A stretch of DNA of 64,000 nt from Planctomycetes bacterium B3_Pla (GTDB taxonomy: Bacteria > Planctomycetota > Phycisphaerae > Sedimentisphaerales > Anaerobacaceae): NCBI GenBank assembly GCA_005223045.1, contig NJBM01000020.1, positions 39,549-103,548 of the forward strand, in the 5' to 3' direction. Shown here piece by piece: positions 43,642 through 50,548 of this stretch. The translations under genes were made by a program, and so were the position numbers. The notes below the pieces were generated by a model. It ran no database searches, had not been told where the DNA came from, and worked only from the letters and a program-made list of their open reading frames with translations. Within the stretch, counting starts at the first letter, position 1; every line of letters starts with the position of its first letter.

Positions 43642-43903
43642 GAACATAACGCCATTCGGCATCTGGCTTTTTGTGAAAGGCAAGGAGTACTTTCTCAACT
43701 ATAAGGACTATCCGTACTTCCGGGAGCAGGTGCTCAGTGCAATACAGGATGTCCAATTGCTTCACGGCTATCATTTGTATTGGCCCCAACTCGATGTCGA
43801 TTTGGAAATTGACAATCTCGATAATCCAGATAATTACCCTCTTCAGTATAGGACGACGACACATAAAAAGAGCAAGTCCAGCGGCCGGACAGTTTCCCGC
43901 TAA
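43598..43903 (+). CDS. DUF2442 protein
   Basis: A 101-residue protein starting at the ATG at 43598 (MKSSKRGKTISVSVENI); a longer start at 43565 overlaps DUF4160 more deeply. The DUF2442 core is visible: ENITPFGIWLFVKGKEYFLNYKDYPYFREQ, HLYWPQLDVDLEIDNL. The C-terminal tail is basic (KKSKSSGRTVSR). The gene overlaps the end of the DUF4160 frame by about 44 nt, the usual arrangement of the pair. DUF2442 is thought to be the antitoxin-like or DNA-binding partner, but this is not established. Confidence 0.8.
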   Translation: MKSSKRGKTISVSVENITPFGIWLFVKGKEYFLNYKDYPYFREQVLSAIQDVQLLHGYHLYWPQLDVDLEIDNLDNPDNYPLQYRTTTHKKSKSSGRTVSR

Positions 43904-43981
43904 TGAGTCCGACCCTTCGACACGGAAGAGAAACAAGAGAACGCATCCTCGGTCGGCAAGGGCCCCGCGGACAACCACTGA

Positions 43982-46408
43982 TCATTGTCGGCCGTTTCCC
44001 TGCAATTCGAGGATTTGGGGTGGCTGGTCGTCCGGGTGTTCGAGCTTGAGCTTTATGGCGCCTGTGGTTGTCATACCGGCGGCTTCGAGCGTTTTGATAT
44101 CATCTGTGGGCAGCAGGGCGGTTAGCTTCTTGCCGGATGCTCCGGCTGTCAGGACGTAGCCGCCGGGGACCGAACGCAATGTTCCTCGCCAACTGATATC
44201 ATCGCGGACCTTGTGCGGGTGATAGAGTGTTACGAACTCCATGCGCTTCGATTTTTCCGGCGTTGTTGCAGTCAGGTGCCATTCGCGCAATGTAATCCGA
44301 GGGCGGGGATTCGGGTCGTATTGGTTGGTTTGCCTGAGGCTCAGGTCGGAAGGCGTTAGAAAATCTATGTCGCATACTACGTCGTTGTTTCGGACCTGGA
44401 TTTTGTGCCGGCCTTGCACGTCGAATTTGTTGATGGCGTGCAGCCAGTATTCATACGTCGAAGGTTCCTTAGCCTCCAGGCGGTCATAGACGACGATTAG
44501 TTCTGGTTTGACGAAGATGACAGCGCGAGTGAAGCGTTCGAGCGGCGTTTCATAAGCCTGGCCGGCTTCGCCTACGACGATGTCTATTGTCGGCGTGGTT
44601 TTGAAGGCGACGATTTTGCCCCGGGCTTTGGCGGTGCGTTTGCCCTGGCCTCGCCCGTTGACTGTGATATTATTGACCGAGCGGGTGCTCCACATCCATT
44701 CCTTGTGGTGTTTGCTGCCGTAGCTGTCGCGGTATCCCGAGCGAATCAGCAGACGCTTGCCGTAGGCCCAGAGCAGGAAGGAATTGTTCGCTTCGTAGCC
44801 GTGGGATTGCGTGCCGAACGGGCTGGATTTGAACACGACCTGTACGCTGTTTTCGGCATCGGTCAGGCTGGTGTTCAAATAGGCCTGTCCCGTGCCTGCG
44901 AACAATCGCGACTTCGGCAGGTCGTCGGGGGGCACAGCATCGACCCTGGGCAGTCCGCCTCGAACAAATCCGATGTAGCCGTCTGCGGGATCTGGGCCTC
45001 CCAGTTGCTCGACGTACCATTGCCAGTGCCCATTTTGGGCCTGTGCCGCAAAGCCGCTCACTAACGGGACGTTCCGCTCAGCCGTACGTCTGGCGGTCAG
45101 GTCGCCGAAGCCGCCGCCCACTTTGCCCGGCGGCAGAAGATACATGGCATAGTAGCCTGCCTTCGAGAAGAACGGTTTATCGTAAGCGTCGATACCCATC
45201 GCCTCTCGCATCACATCGGCCCACCACGTAAAGCGGCCCTGATAGCTCGACCAGTAGGATGAGCCTTCGTGCCAGCCGCCGTCGTCGTCGCTCCAGACCG
45301 GATAAACATTATAAAACACATTCATCGTGAACCAGACCCAGTCCTCGGCGCCCTCGACCTCACCGAGAAAGGCGATGCCGACCTCACCGAGAAAGTGCCA
45401 CGCCCGGTTGGCGTGACTGCCGTACGGGCGCCGCAGATGTCGCGGGCACAGGTGCCGATACATTTCGTCGCCGCGCACTTTCATCACCTTCCGGCAGATT
45501 TCCTTTTCATCCTCGCTAAGCAGGTCGTTCACAAAAGTGTATGTTCGGGAGAAATAGTAATTGTAGGGCATACCCGCCTCATCGTTGTAGCGATAGCCAG
45601 TGCTGCCGACCGGGTCCCATTTGGCGCATTCGAGCAGAATTCGCTTAGCTTCGGCGCCATATTTCTCCTGCCCACCCAGCAATCGTGTAAACGCCAGAGT
45701 CGCGGCAGCGTTCAATGCCCGGATGGTATATGTCCGATTGCCCCACCAGATTTTCCGCCAGGGATCGCCTCCTCGGACAATATCTTTCGGATACTTAGGC
45801 GGCTCCTTGGTTGCCGGCGGCCCGGCAAGAAGCCTCTCACACTCTTTCACGAGCACATCATACTCGCCCTTCATCTTACCACGCGCCGACTTGCGCAGCC
45901 GGTCGAGGTTCTCAGGGCGCACGAACAATCGCGGATGGCTTTTTGGGATGCGGGCGATAAGCTCCTCACGGGCCGGCAGCGGCATAGTCGCAGAATCATC
46001 GGCAATGATAAAATTTCGCGCCCGACTCCAGTTTGTATAGCTGCCGTTCTTGTCTTTTCCGCGGTAGCGCCAAGTATAAGTTCCCGGCTCAAAAGTCCGT
46101 GGCGGGCAGTGAACGTTGAACTCCATGTTTTTCGCCCGGTATTCGATCTTCCTAAACTTCATATCTTGGGCGCACTCGATTTCCCATGTCAGGCCCTGTT
46201 GCGGCCTCCAGCTAAAACTCGGCGGATTGACCTGGGAAACCGCACCGGCAGCGGGGCGGTAGCCCCATTCGCCGGGTTCGGCGGGGCGCTGGTCCAGTTT
46301 TACTGTTTGATCTTGAGCCGAAGCCGCTGCGAGCAATAGCGACACAAGCAGCATACCGGTCACATTTCTGAACGAGTTGTATCTAAAGTTTCTTCTTTTC
46401 GATTTCAT
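43982..46408 (-). CDS. exported DUF4962/heparinase II/III-like polysaccharide lyase
   Basis: An 808-residue exported protein (signal NVTGMLLVSLLLAAASAQ). An N-terminal DUF4962-type region (about 40-160: NPPSFSWRPQQGLTWEIECAQ, FEPGTYTWRYRGKD) is followed by an alpha-toroid (RLFVRPENLDRLRKSARG, MPYNYYFSRTYTFVNDLLSEDE). A heparinase II/III beta-sandwich (SSPFGTQSHGYEANNSFLLWAYG, then NNITVNGRGQGKR) completes it. The His in SHGYEANN and a Tyr in the toroid are the likely catalytic residues of this lyase type. The start overlaps the end of the M14 peptidase gene by 26 nt. The substrate is probably a uronic-acid polysaccharide such as alginate or a glycosaminoglycan-like polymer. Confidence 0.85.
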   Translation of the reverse strand: MKSKRRNFRYNSFRNVTGMLLVSLLLAAASAQDQTVKLDQRPAEPGEWGYRPAAGAVSQVNPPSFSWRPQQGLTWEIECAQDMKFRKIEYRAKNMEFNVHCPPRTFEPGTYTWRYRGKDKNGSYTNWSRARNFIIADDSATMPLPAREELIARIPKSHPRLFVRPENLDRLRKSARGKMKGEYDVLVKECERLLAGPPATKEPPKYPKDIVRGGDPWRKIWWGNRTYTIRALNAAATLAFTRLLGGQEKYGAEAKRILLECAKWDPVGSTGYRYNDEAGMPYNYYFSRTYTFVNDLLSEDEKEICRKVMKVRGDEMYRHLCPRHLRRPYGSHANRAWHFLGEVGIAFLGEVEGAEDWVWFTMNVFYNVYPVWSDDDGGWHEGSSYWSSYQGRFTWWADVMREAMGIDAYDKPFFSKAGYYAMYLLPPGKVGGGFGDLTARRTAERNVPLVSGFAAQAQNGHWQWYVEQLGGPDPADGYIGFVRGGLPRVDAVPPDDLPKSRLFAGTGQAYLNTSLTDAENSVQVVFKSSPFGTQSHGYEANNSFLLWAYGKRLLIRSGYRDSYGSKHHKEWMWSTRSVNNITVNGRGQGKRTAKARGKIVAFKTTPTIDIVVGEAGQAYETPLERFTRAVIFVKPELIVVYDRLEAKEPSTYEYWLHAINKFDVQGRHKIQVRNNDVVCDIDFLTPSDLSLRQTNQYDPNPRPRITLREWHLTATTPEKSKRMEFVTLYHPHKVRDDISWRGTLRSVPGGYVLTAGASGKKLTALLPTDDIKTLEAAGMTTTGAIKLKLEHPDDQPPQILELQGNGRQ

Positions 46409-47549
46409 GTTGGATCATTGCCTCATAAAGTGATAGTTGTATATCGAGAATCTGCTCGAAGTTGACCTGACAGCCTTCCTTAAGCCCGTGGGGACATTCG
46501 AAGGTAAACGAGCTTGTGCCGCTGATGTGGTACATTGCACTGGTCAGATTGAACGAGCTGGGATTCCTGCCGCCTTCGGTCGCGGCTTTGAAAACGCTCC
46601 CATAGGGCAAACCGCGATCGGCAAGAAGCTCGTAGCATCGCTGCGCCAGCAAGCGAACGTCCTGCTGGATTTCCGCAGTGACATAAGCCGGGCGCAAGAT
46701 CGCCGGGTTGTTGCTGTGGCTGTGGAGCGAGACCGCCAGATCAGGGCCTTCTTCCTTTGCGACCTTCAGAATCGCCGGCGCTTCAGGCCCCATAGGATCG
46801 AAGAACTCATCGTGCATGGGGTTGATTCCATCGTCGTTGAAATAGCAGCCCAAGAAGCCGGTATTATCGCCCACCATTGGGTGCTGGCGCTTGCTCTGAG
46901 GCCAGCCGCAGAAGGTGTCGTCGCTCCATGTGCCCTGACCCCAGAACCGAAGGTCGTTGAGTTCCATACCGCAGAGGCTGCGAGGCTCGAAACGGGCTAT
47001 GCCGTCGGGATTGCCATCGGGTACGATCAACAGTCGGCACTGTCGGCCGAGGGCGCGAAGCTCCGACTGATTTTTTCCCCGAAGGTCTTCTGCGCTCTCC
47101 ATTATATGTATCAAGTTCACCAAACCCGTCAAACCTTCGACTTCCGCCCCGTGCACGGGACCTATAAAAAGAATCACGGGCTTCTTTCTCGCCGCCTTAT
47201 TCATGTACGCAGCAGGCTCTCTGCCACCGATAGCGGAGTTAAAATTGGCTTTGCGTTCGAGCTTCTCGGCCCGCCCATAGGCAACCAGATGCACAGGCCT
47301 GCCTCCGGGAGAGACAGCTATCGTCCTGACTTTGCCATGAGTGAGCTTCTCAAAACGTGCCGGAAGGCCCGCGACATCACCTATCCAGAATTTGGGTATC
47401 TGCCGCTGCGGCACTCGCTGCTTCGCCTGCTCATAGGTCATACCATTGACATCGGCGGCATTCGCAACAGTCATCTCCAGCAGGGAAAACACTAATAGCA
47501 ACAGAGTGGCAATTGCAGTTCTGCCCGGCCAACACATTTCCAACCTCAT
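46383..47549 (-). CDS. exported M14-family zinc carboxypeptidase
   Basis: About 388 residues with a signal peptide (TAIATLLLLVFSLLEMTVANA). Zinc ligands are visible as HGAE in GPVHGAEVEG and a third His in SLHSHSNNP; the general-base Glu lies in SFTFECPHG. VPDGNPDGIARF is also typical of the family. M14 enzymes cleave C-terminal residues or peptidoglycan stems. The start at 47549 has AAGGAG 5 nt upstream and begins two bases after the pyrD stop. It overlaps the lyase gene downstream, so translation is coupled at both ends. Confidence 0.87.
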   Translation of the reverse strand: MRLEMCWPGRTAIATLLLLVFSLLEMTVANAADVNGMTYEQAKQRVPQRQIPKFWIGDVAGLPARFEKLTHGKVRTIAVSPGGRPVHLVAYGRAEKLERKANFNSAIGGREPAAYMNKAARKKPVILFIGPVHGAEVEGLTGLVNLIHIMESAEDLRGKNQSELRALGRQCRLLIVPDGNPDGIARFEPRSLCGMELNDLRFWGQGTWSDDTFCGWPQSKRQHPMVGDNTGFLGCYFNDDGINPMHDEFFDPMGPEAPAILKVAKEEGPDLAVSLHSHSNNPAILRPAYVTAEIQQDVRLLAQRCYELLADRGLPYGSVFKAATEGGRNPSSFNLTSAMYHISGTSSFTFECPHGLKEGCQVNFEQILDIQLSLYEAMIQHEIEKKKL

Positions 47550-47551
47550 CG

Positions 47552-48493
47552 TTACTCCTTCATCAGTAGTGAGCCAGTTAGTTCCTTGATATTTACAATG
47601 TTGTTGCGAGCGCAATATTCTCTTATGCCGTCAATTATTTTGGCCGCACAATCCGGTTCGACAAAATTCGCTGTGCCGGTAGCTACCACCGACGCCCCGG
47701 CGATAATGAACTCGATAGCATCGGAGGCAGTTCTGATTCCGCCCAGACCGAGAATCGGGATGCCGCTGTCCCGGGCCACTTCGTTGTAAATCCTGTTGAC
47801 CAGATAGACCGCTATCGGTTTTATCGCCGGGCCTGATAATCCGCCGGTCCGATTGGCAAGGACCGGCTTGCGGGTCTCGATATCTATTACCATTGCGGTG
47901 AAGGTATTCACCAGGCTAATCGCATCGGCGCCGGCGTCAACCGCCGCCCGCGCAATTACGCTTATGTCCGTCACGGCGGGCGAGAGCTTGACCATCAGGA
48001 CCTTCTCACCGGCAGCGTTTTTTACCGCCGAGGTAATCTCCATTACGTTCTCCGGATCGGTGCCGAAGCTTATCCCGCCTTTGGCGACGTTGGGACAGCT
48101 AATATTCAGCTCGAAGCCTGCGATTGCGTTCTCCGACGAGAGCCGCTCGGTCACTGCGACGTAATCCTCAATGGTCTGACCTGCAACGTTCACGAAAACA
48201 GCCGATGAGAACTTTTCGAGGACAGGCAGCTTCTCCTCGATGAATCTTTCCAGGCCGATATTAGCCAGTCCAATCGCGTTGAGCATCCCCGAATCGGTCT
48301 CGACAATCCTGGGTGTGGCGTTGCCCTTTCTCGGCTTGACCGTGATGCTCTTGGTGATAAACCCGCCGAGGCAATTGACATCCATAAAGTCGCTCAGCTC
48401 ATCGGCATACCCGCACGTCCCTGAAGCCGTAAAGACCGGATTGGCCAGCTTCAATCCCGCAAAATCAACTGAAATATCAACGCTTTCGTTCAT
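47552..48493 (-). CDS. pyrD: dihydroorotate dehydrogenase, class 1B catalytic subunit-like
   Basis: Oxidises dihydroorotate to orotate in pyrimidine synthesis, using FMN. The 313-residue protein has ANPVFTASGTCGYADEL, GGFITKSITVKPRKGN, FELNISCPNVAKGG (N-x-S-C-P-N; the active-site Cys position typical of class 1B), VKLSPAVTDI, SLVNTF and LGLGGIRTASDAIEF. Class 1B enzymes usually have a PyrK partner, which is not adjacent. The start is the ATG at 48493 rather than an upstream TTG. It lies 11 bp after the NUDIX gene and 2 bp before the M14 gene. Confidence 0.92.
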   Translation of the reverse strand: MNESVDISVDFAGLKLANPVFTASGTCGYADELSDFMDVNCLGGFITKSITVKPRKGNATPRIVETDSGMLNAIGLANIGLERFIEEKLPVLEKFSSAVFVNVAGQTIEDYVAVTERLSSENAIAGFELNISCPNVAKGGISFGTDPENVMEITSAVKNAAGEKVLMVKLSPAVTDISVIARAAVDAGADAISLVNTFTAMVIDIETRKPVLANRTGGLSGPAIKPIAVYLVNRIYNEVARDSGIPILGLGGIRTASDAIEFIIAGASVVATGTANFVEPDCAAKIIDGIREYCARNNIVNIKELTGSLLMKE

Positions 48494-48504
48494 GCTGCCT
48501 GCTC

Positions 48505-48993
48505 TCAAATGTCATTCCTGCCAAAGCAGGAATCCATCCCTGTCTGGTTCAACTTTTCGATGGCTAATCCAACCATTTCATCATGGTCGAACGCCATGTT
48601 TTCTGGCAACTCCTTTATGTCGAACCATTTTGCTTTTGCCGCATCGTCTCCGGCTTTTATTGTTTCCCGTTGTTCCTGTGTTGCGACGCCTATGAACGCT
48701 ATTGAAATCTGCCTGCCTCTTGGATCTCTGCCGCATTTGCCGAAGGTGTGCACTTGTTCCAACTCTATGCCTGTGAGTCCGGTTTCTTCGGCTAATTCTC
48801 TGGCGACGGCGTCTTCCAGCTCCTCGTCTATCTCTATGAATCCGCCCGGCACCGCCCACCGGCCCCTGAACGGCTCATGCTTGCGATTGATTAGCAGCAC
48901 CTCGGTCTTATCGCCTTCGCAGGCAAAGACGACCGCATCGACCGTAACCATCGGTCGGGGCCAGTCGTATATGTATTTGCCTTTCTTAGCCAT
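48505..48993 (-). CDS. NUDIX hydrolase
   Basis: A 162-residue Nudix enzyme hydrolysing nucleoside diphosphate derivatives. The Nudix box is complete: GGFIEIDEELEDAVARELAEETGL, matching GX5EX7REUXEEXGU. The opening VTVDAVVFACEGDKTEVLLINRK is typical of the ADP-ribose pyrophosphatase/NrtR-like branch. The last nine residues (DSCFGRNDI) are encoded by a dispersed palindromic repeat, so the C-terminus was probably altered by repeat insertion. It sits directly upstream of pyrD on the same strand. Confidence 0.9.
   Translation of the reverse strand: MAKKGKYIYDWPRPMVTVDAVVFACEGDKTEVLLINRKHEPFRGRWAVPGGFIEIDEELEDAVARELAEETGLTGIELEQVHTFGKCGRDPRGRQISIAFIGVATQEQRETIKAGDDAAKAKWFDIKELPENMAFDHDEMVGLAIEKLNQTGMDSCFGRNDI
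48511..48536. repeat. dispersed palindromic repeat GTCATTCCTGC...
   Basis: Perfect inverted repeat ATTCCTGC, CAAA loop, GCAGGAAT at 48514-48533, within the wider word GTCATTCCTGCCAAAGCAGG. From general knowledge this kind of palindrome is scattered in many bacterial genomes. Here it forms the 3' end of the NUDIX gene. Confidence 0.6.
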
Positions 48994-49119
48994 AGAAAAT
49001 AAATTCCGTGGTTCGCATTCTAATGTTTACTTTTGCTTTTTGCATTTTAATTCTTAATTTTCTAATGCCGATTGCCTCAAATCAATCCATAGCTTACAAT
49101 GCCCCAACAATGAAGAGTC

Positions 49120-49141
49120 TTTCGTAATACGACATACGAAA
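49120..49141. repeat. small inverted repeat upstream of GT9 gene
   Basis: TTTCGTA and TACGAAA, separated by 8 nt, lie just before the ATG at 49147 in the 153-bp region between the divergent NUDIX and GT9 genes. It could be an operator or a chance repeat. No clear promoter was found. Confidence 0.35.
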
Positions 49142-49146
49142 AAGCT

Positions 49147-50199
49147 ATGCCGGGAAGTCTTGAGAACATCCTGATAATAAAACCAAGCTCGTTAGGTGAT
49201 ATTGTGCTGGCGCTTCCGGCCCTTACGGCACTGCGCAGGAGTTTTCCGGACGCAAAGATTAGCTGGCTCGTTCGGCCCATCTTCGCAGCGCTGCTGGAAA
49301 ACCATCCGCACCTGGATGAGATAATACCTTTCGACCGCAAGCTCTTAGGCAAAGCCTGGTTCAATCCCGGTGCGTTTTGCGCTCTTGTGTCGCTCATCAG
49401 GCGGCTCCGGAACGGCCGATTCGATGCGGTTTTCGACTTCCAGTGTCTATTTAGAACGGCGTCTTTAGCCTGGCTTTCCGGCTGCAGGAAGCGTTTCGGC
49501 AGAGCACATGCCAGGGAATTCGCCCACGTCTTTTACACGAACAAGGTCCCTCAGGACATGCACTGCGCTCACCTGGTTGACTACTATCTGAAGATTATCC
49601 GCATCGCCGGTGCTCACAGCGACAACGCAGAGTTTGTTTTGCCCGAGGTTCCTGACGCTGTCGAATCAATCCGTCAGGTGTTGGCAAGTCACGGAATTAC
49701 GGGCGGCAATTATGCGGTTCTTGTGCCCGGCTCGGCCCACACGGACAAGTGCTGGCCCACCGTGCGTTTTGCCGAGCTGGCCGACAAGATCTCGGCAAAG
49801 TTTGGCTTGTCCATAATCGCCACCGGCACTAAGCCCGAAGCGAGCGTGATCGAGATATTGAAGGCAAAGGCCGGTGTTCCGATTGTAAACCTTGCCGGGC
49901 AGACTTCGCTCAGAGAACTGATGGCGCTGCTTAAAGGCGCCGGGCTTGTGGTGAGCAACGACACCGGCCCGGGGCACATCGCTGCCGCTTCAGGTGTGCC
50001 GCTCGCTCTGATCTTCGGCCGGTCAAATCCCATCAGGGTGGCGCCTTACGGCAGAAAACACTGCGTAGTGGCGATTGATCCGGACGGCAGGGGGCTCGAC
50101 ATCAACAGCGCCGATCCCAAACATGACATCAAAGCCATTACCGTCGATCAGGTATATCAAAATGTTTGCGAGCAATTGGATAGCCGGGCAGATAAATAG
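49147..50199 (+). CDS. glycosyltransferase family 9 (heptosyltransferase-like)
   Basis: A 350-residue ADP-heptose:LPS heptosyltransferase-family protein. The N-terminus has ILIIKPSSLGDIVLALPALTALRRSFPDA, very typical of WaaC/WaaF proteins. The C-terminal domain has VLVPGSAHTDKCWP (equivalent to the GSxxxxKxWP donor loop) and VVSNDTGPGHIAAASGVP (the NDTGPxH donor motif), then FGRSNPIRVAPYG. It most likely acts in LPS inner-core assembly. It stands alone on this strand, with a 349-bp region downstream. Confidence 0.9.
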   Translation: MPGSLENILIIKPSSLGDIVLALPALTALRRSFPDAKISWLVRPIFAALLENHPHLDEIIPFDRKLLGKAWFNPGAFCALVSLIRRLRNGRFDAVFDFQCLFRTASLAWLSGCRKRFGRAHAREFAHVFYTNKVPQDMHCAHLVDYYLKIIRIAGAHSDNAEFVLPEVPDAVESIRQVLASHGITGGNYAVLVPGSAHTDKCWPTVRFAELADKISAKFGLSIIATGTKPEASVIEILKAKAGVPIVNLAGQTSLRELMALLKGAGLVVSNDTGPGHIAAASGVPLALIFGRSNPIRVAPYGRKHCVVAIDPDGRGLDINSADPKHDIKAITVDQVYQNVCEQLDSRADK

Positions 50200-50548
50200 G
50201 GCGGGCAACTCGATTCCGCTCCACACAACAAGAGGGCCTTGCCGAACAGGGGGAATCCGGAGAAGCACTTCGTGTTGAACTGACAGACACCGGTGGCGAC
50301 AATTGCAGGCTAAATCTTGACAATTCTCACCTCTTTGCCAAGCCCTGATTTACCATGTAGTAGGTGACAAATGGAGTTGAACTTGATAGTATAGAACCTA
50401 TGGACACCATTCAAACCAGTCTTGACTATCGGATGCGCGAGAACCAATGGATCAGGCACGCAAGGATGCTCTGACGCTCGGCTGGAATACTGTTGAAATT
50501 GAGGTGAAAAACGGTATCATAAAACTTGAAACCCGTAGGAGTGGTCCA
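50200..50548 (+). other. 349-bp intergenic region with probable promoter
   Basis: No gene is supported apart from a short frame at 50400-50474 that lacks a ribosome site. A promoter-like pair GTGACA (50364-50369) and TAGTAT (50387-50392), 17 bp apart, would start transcription near 50399 and give a leader of about 150 nt for the HzsA-related gene. The first half of the gap shows nothing recognisable. Confidence 0.45.

Noticed and set aside
45269..46339. 356-codon plus-strand open frame
   Set aside because: Antisense to the DUF4962/heparinase gene; low-complexity arginine/alanine-rich translation.
46437..47495. 352-codon plus-strand open frame
   Set aside because: Antisense to the M14 peptidase gene, which has clear catalytic motifs, signal peptide and ribosome site.
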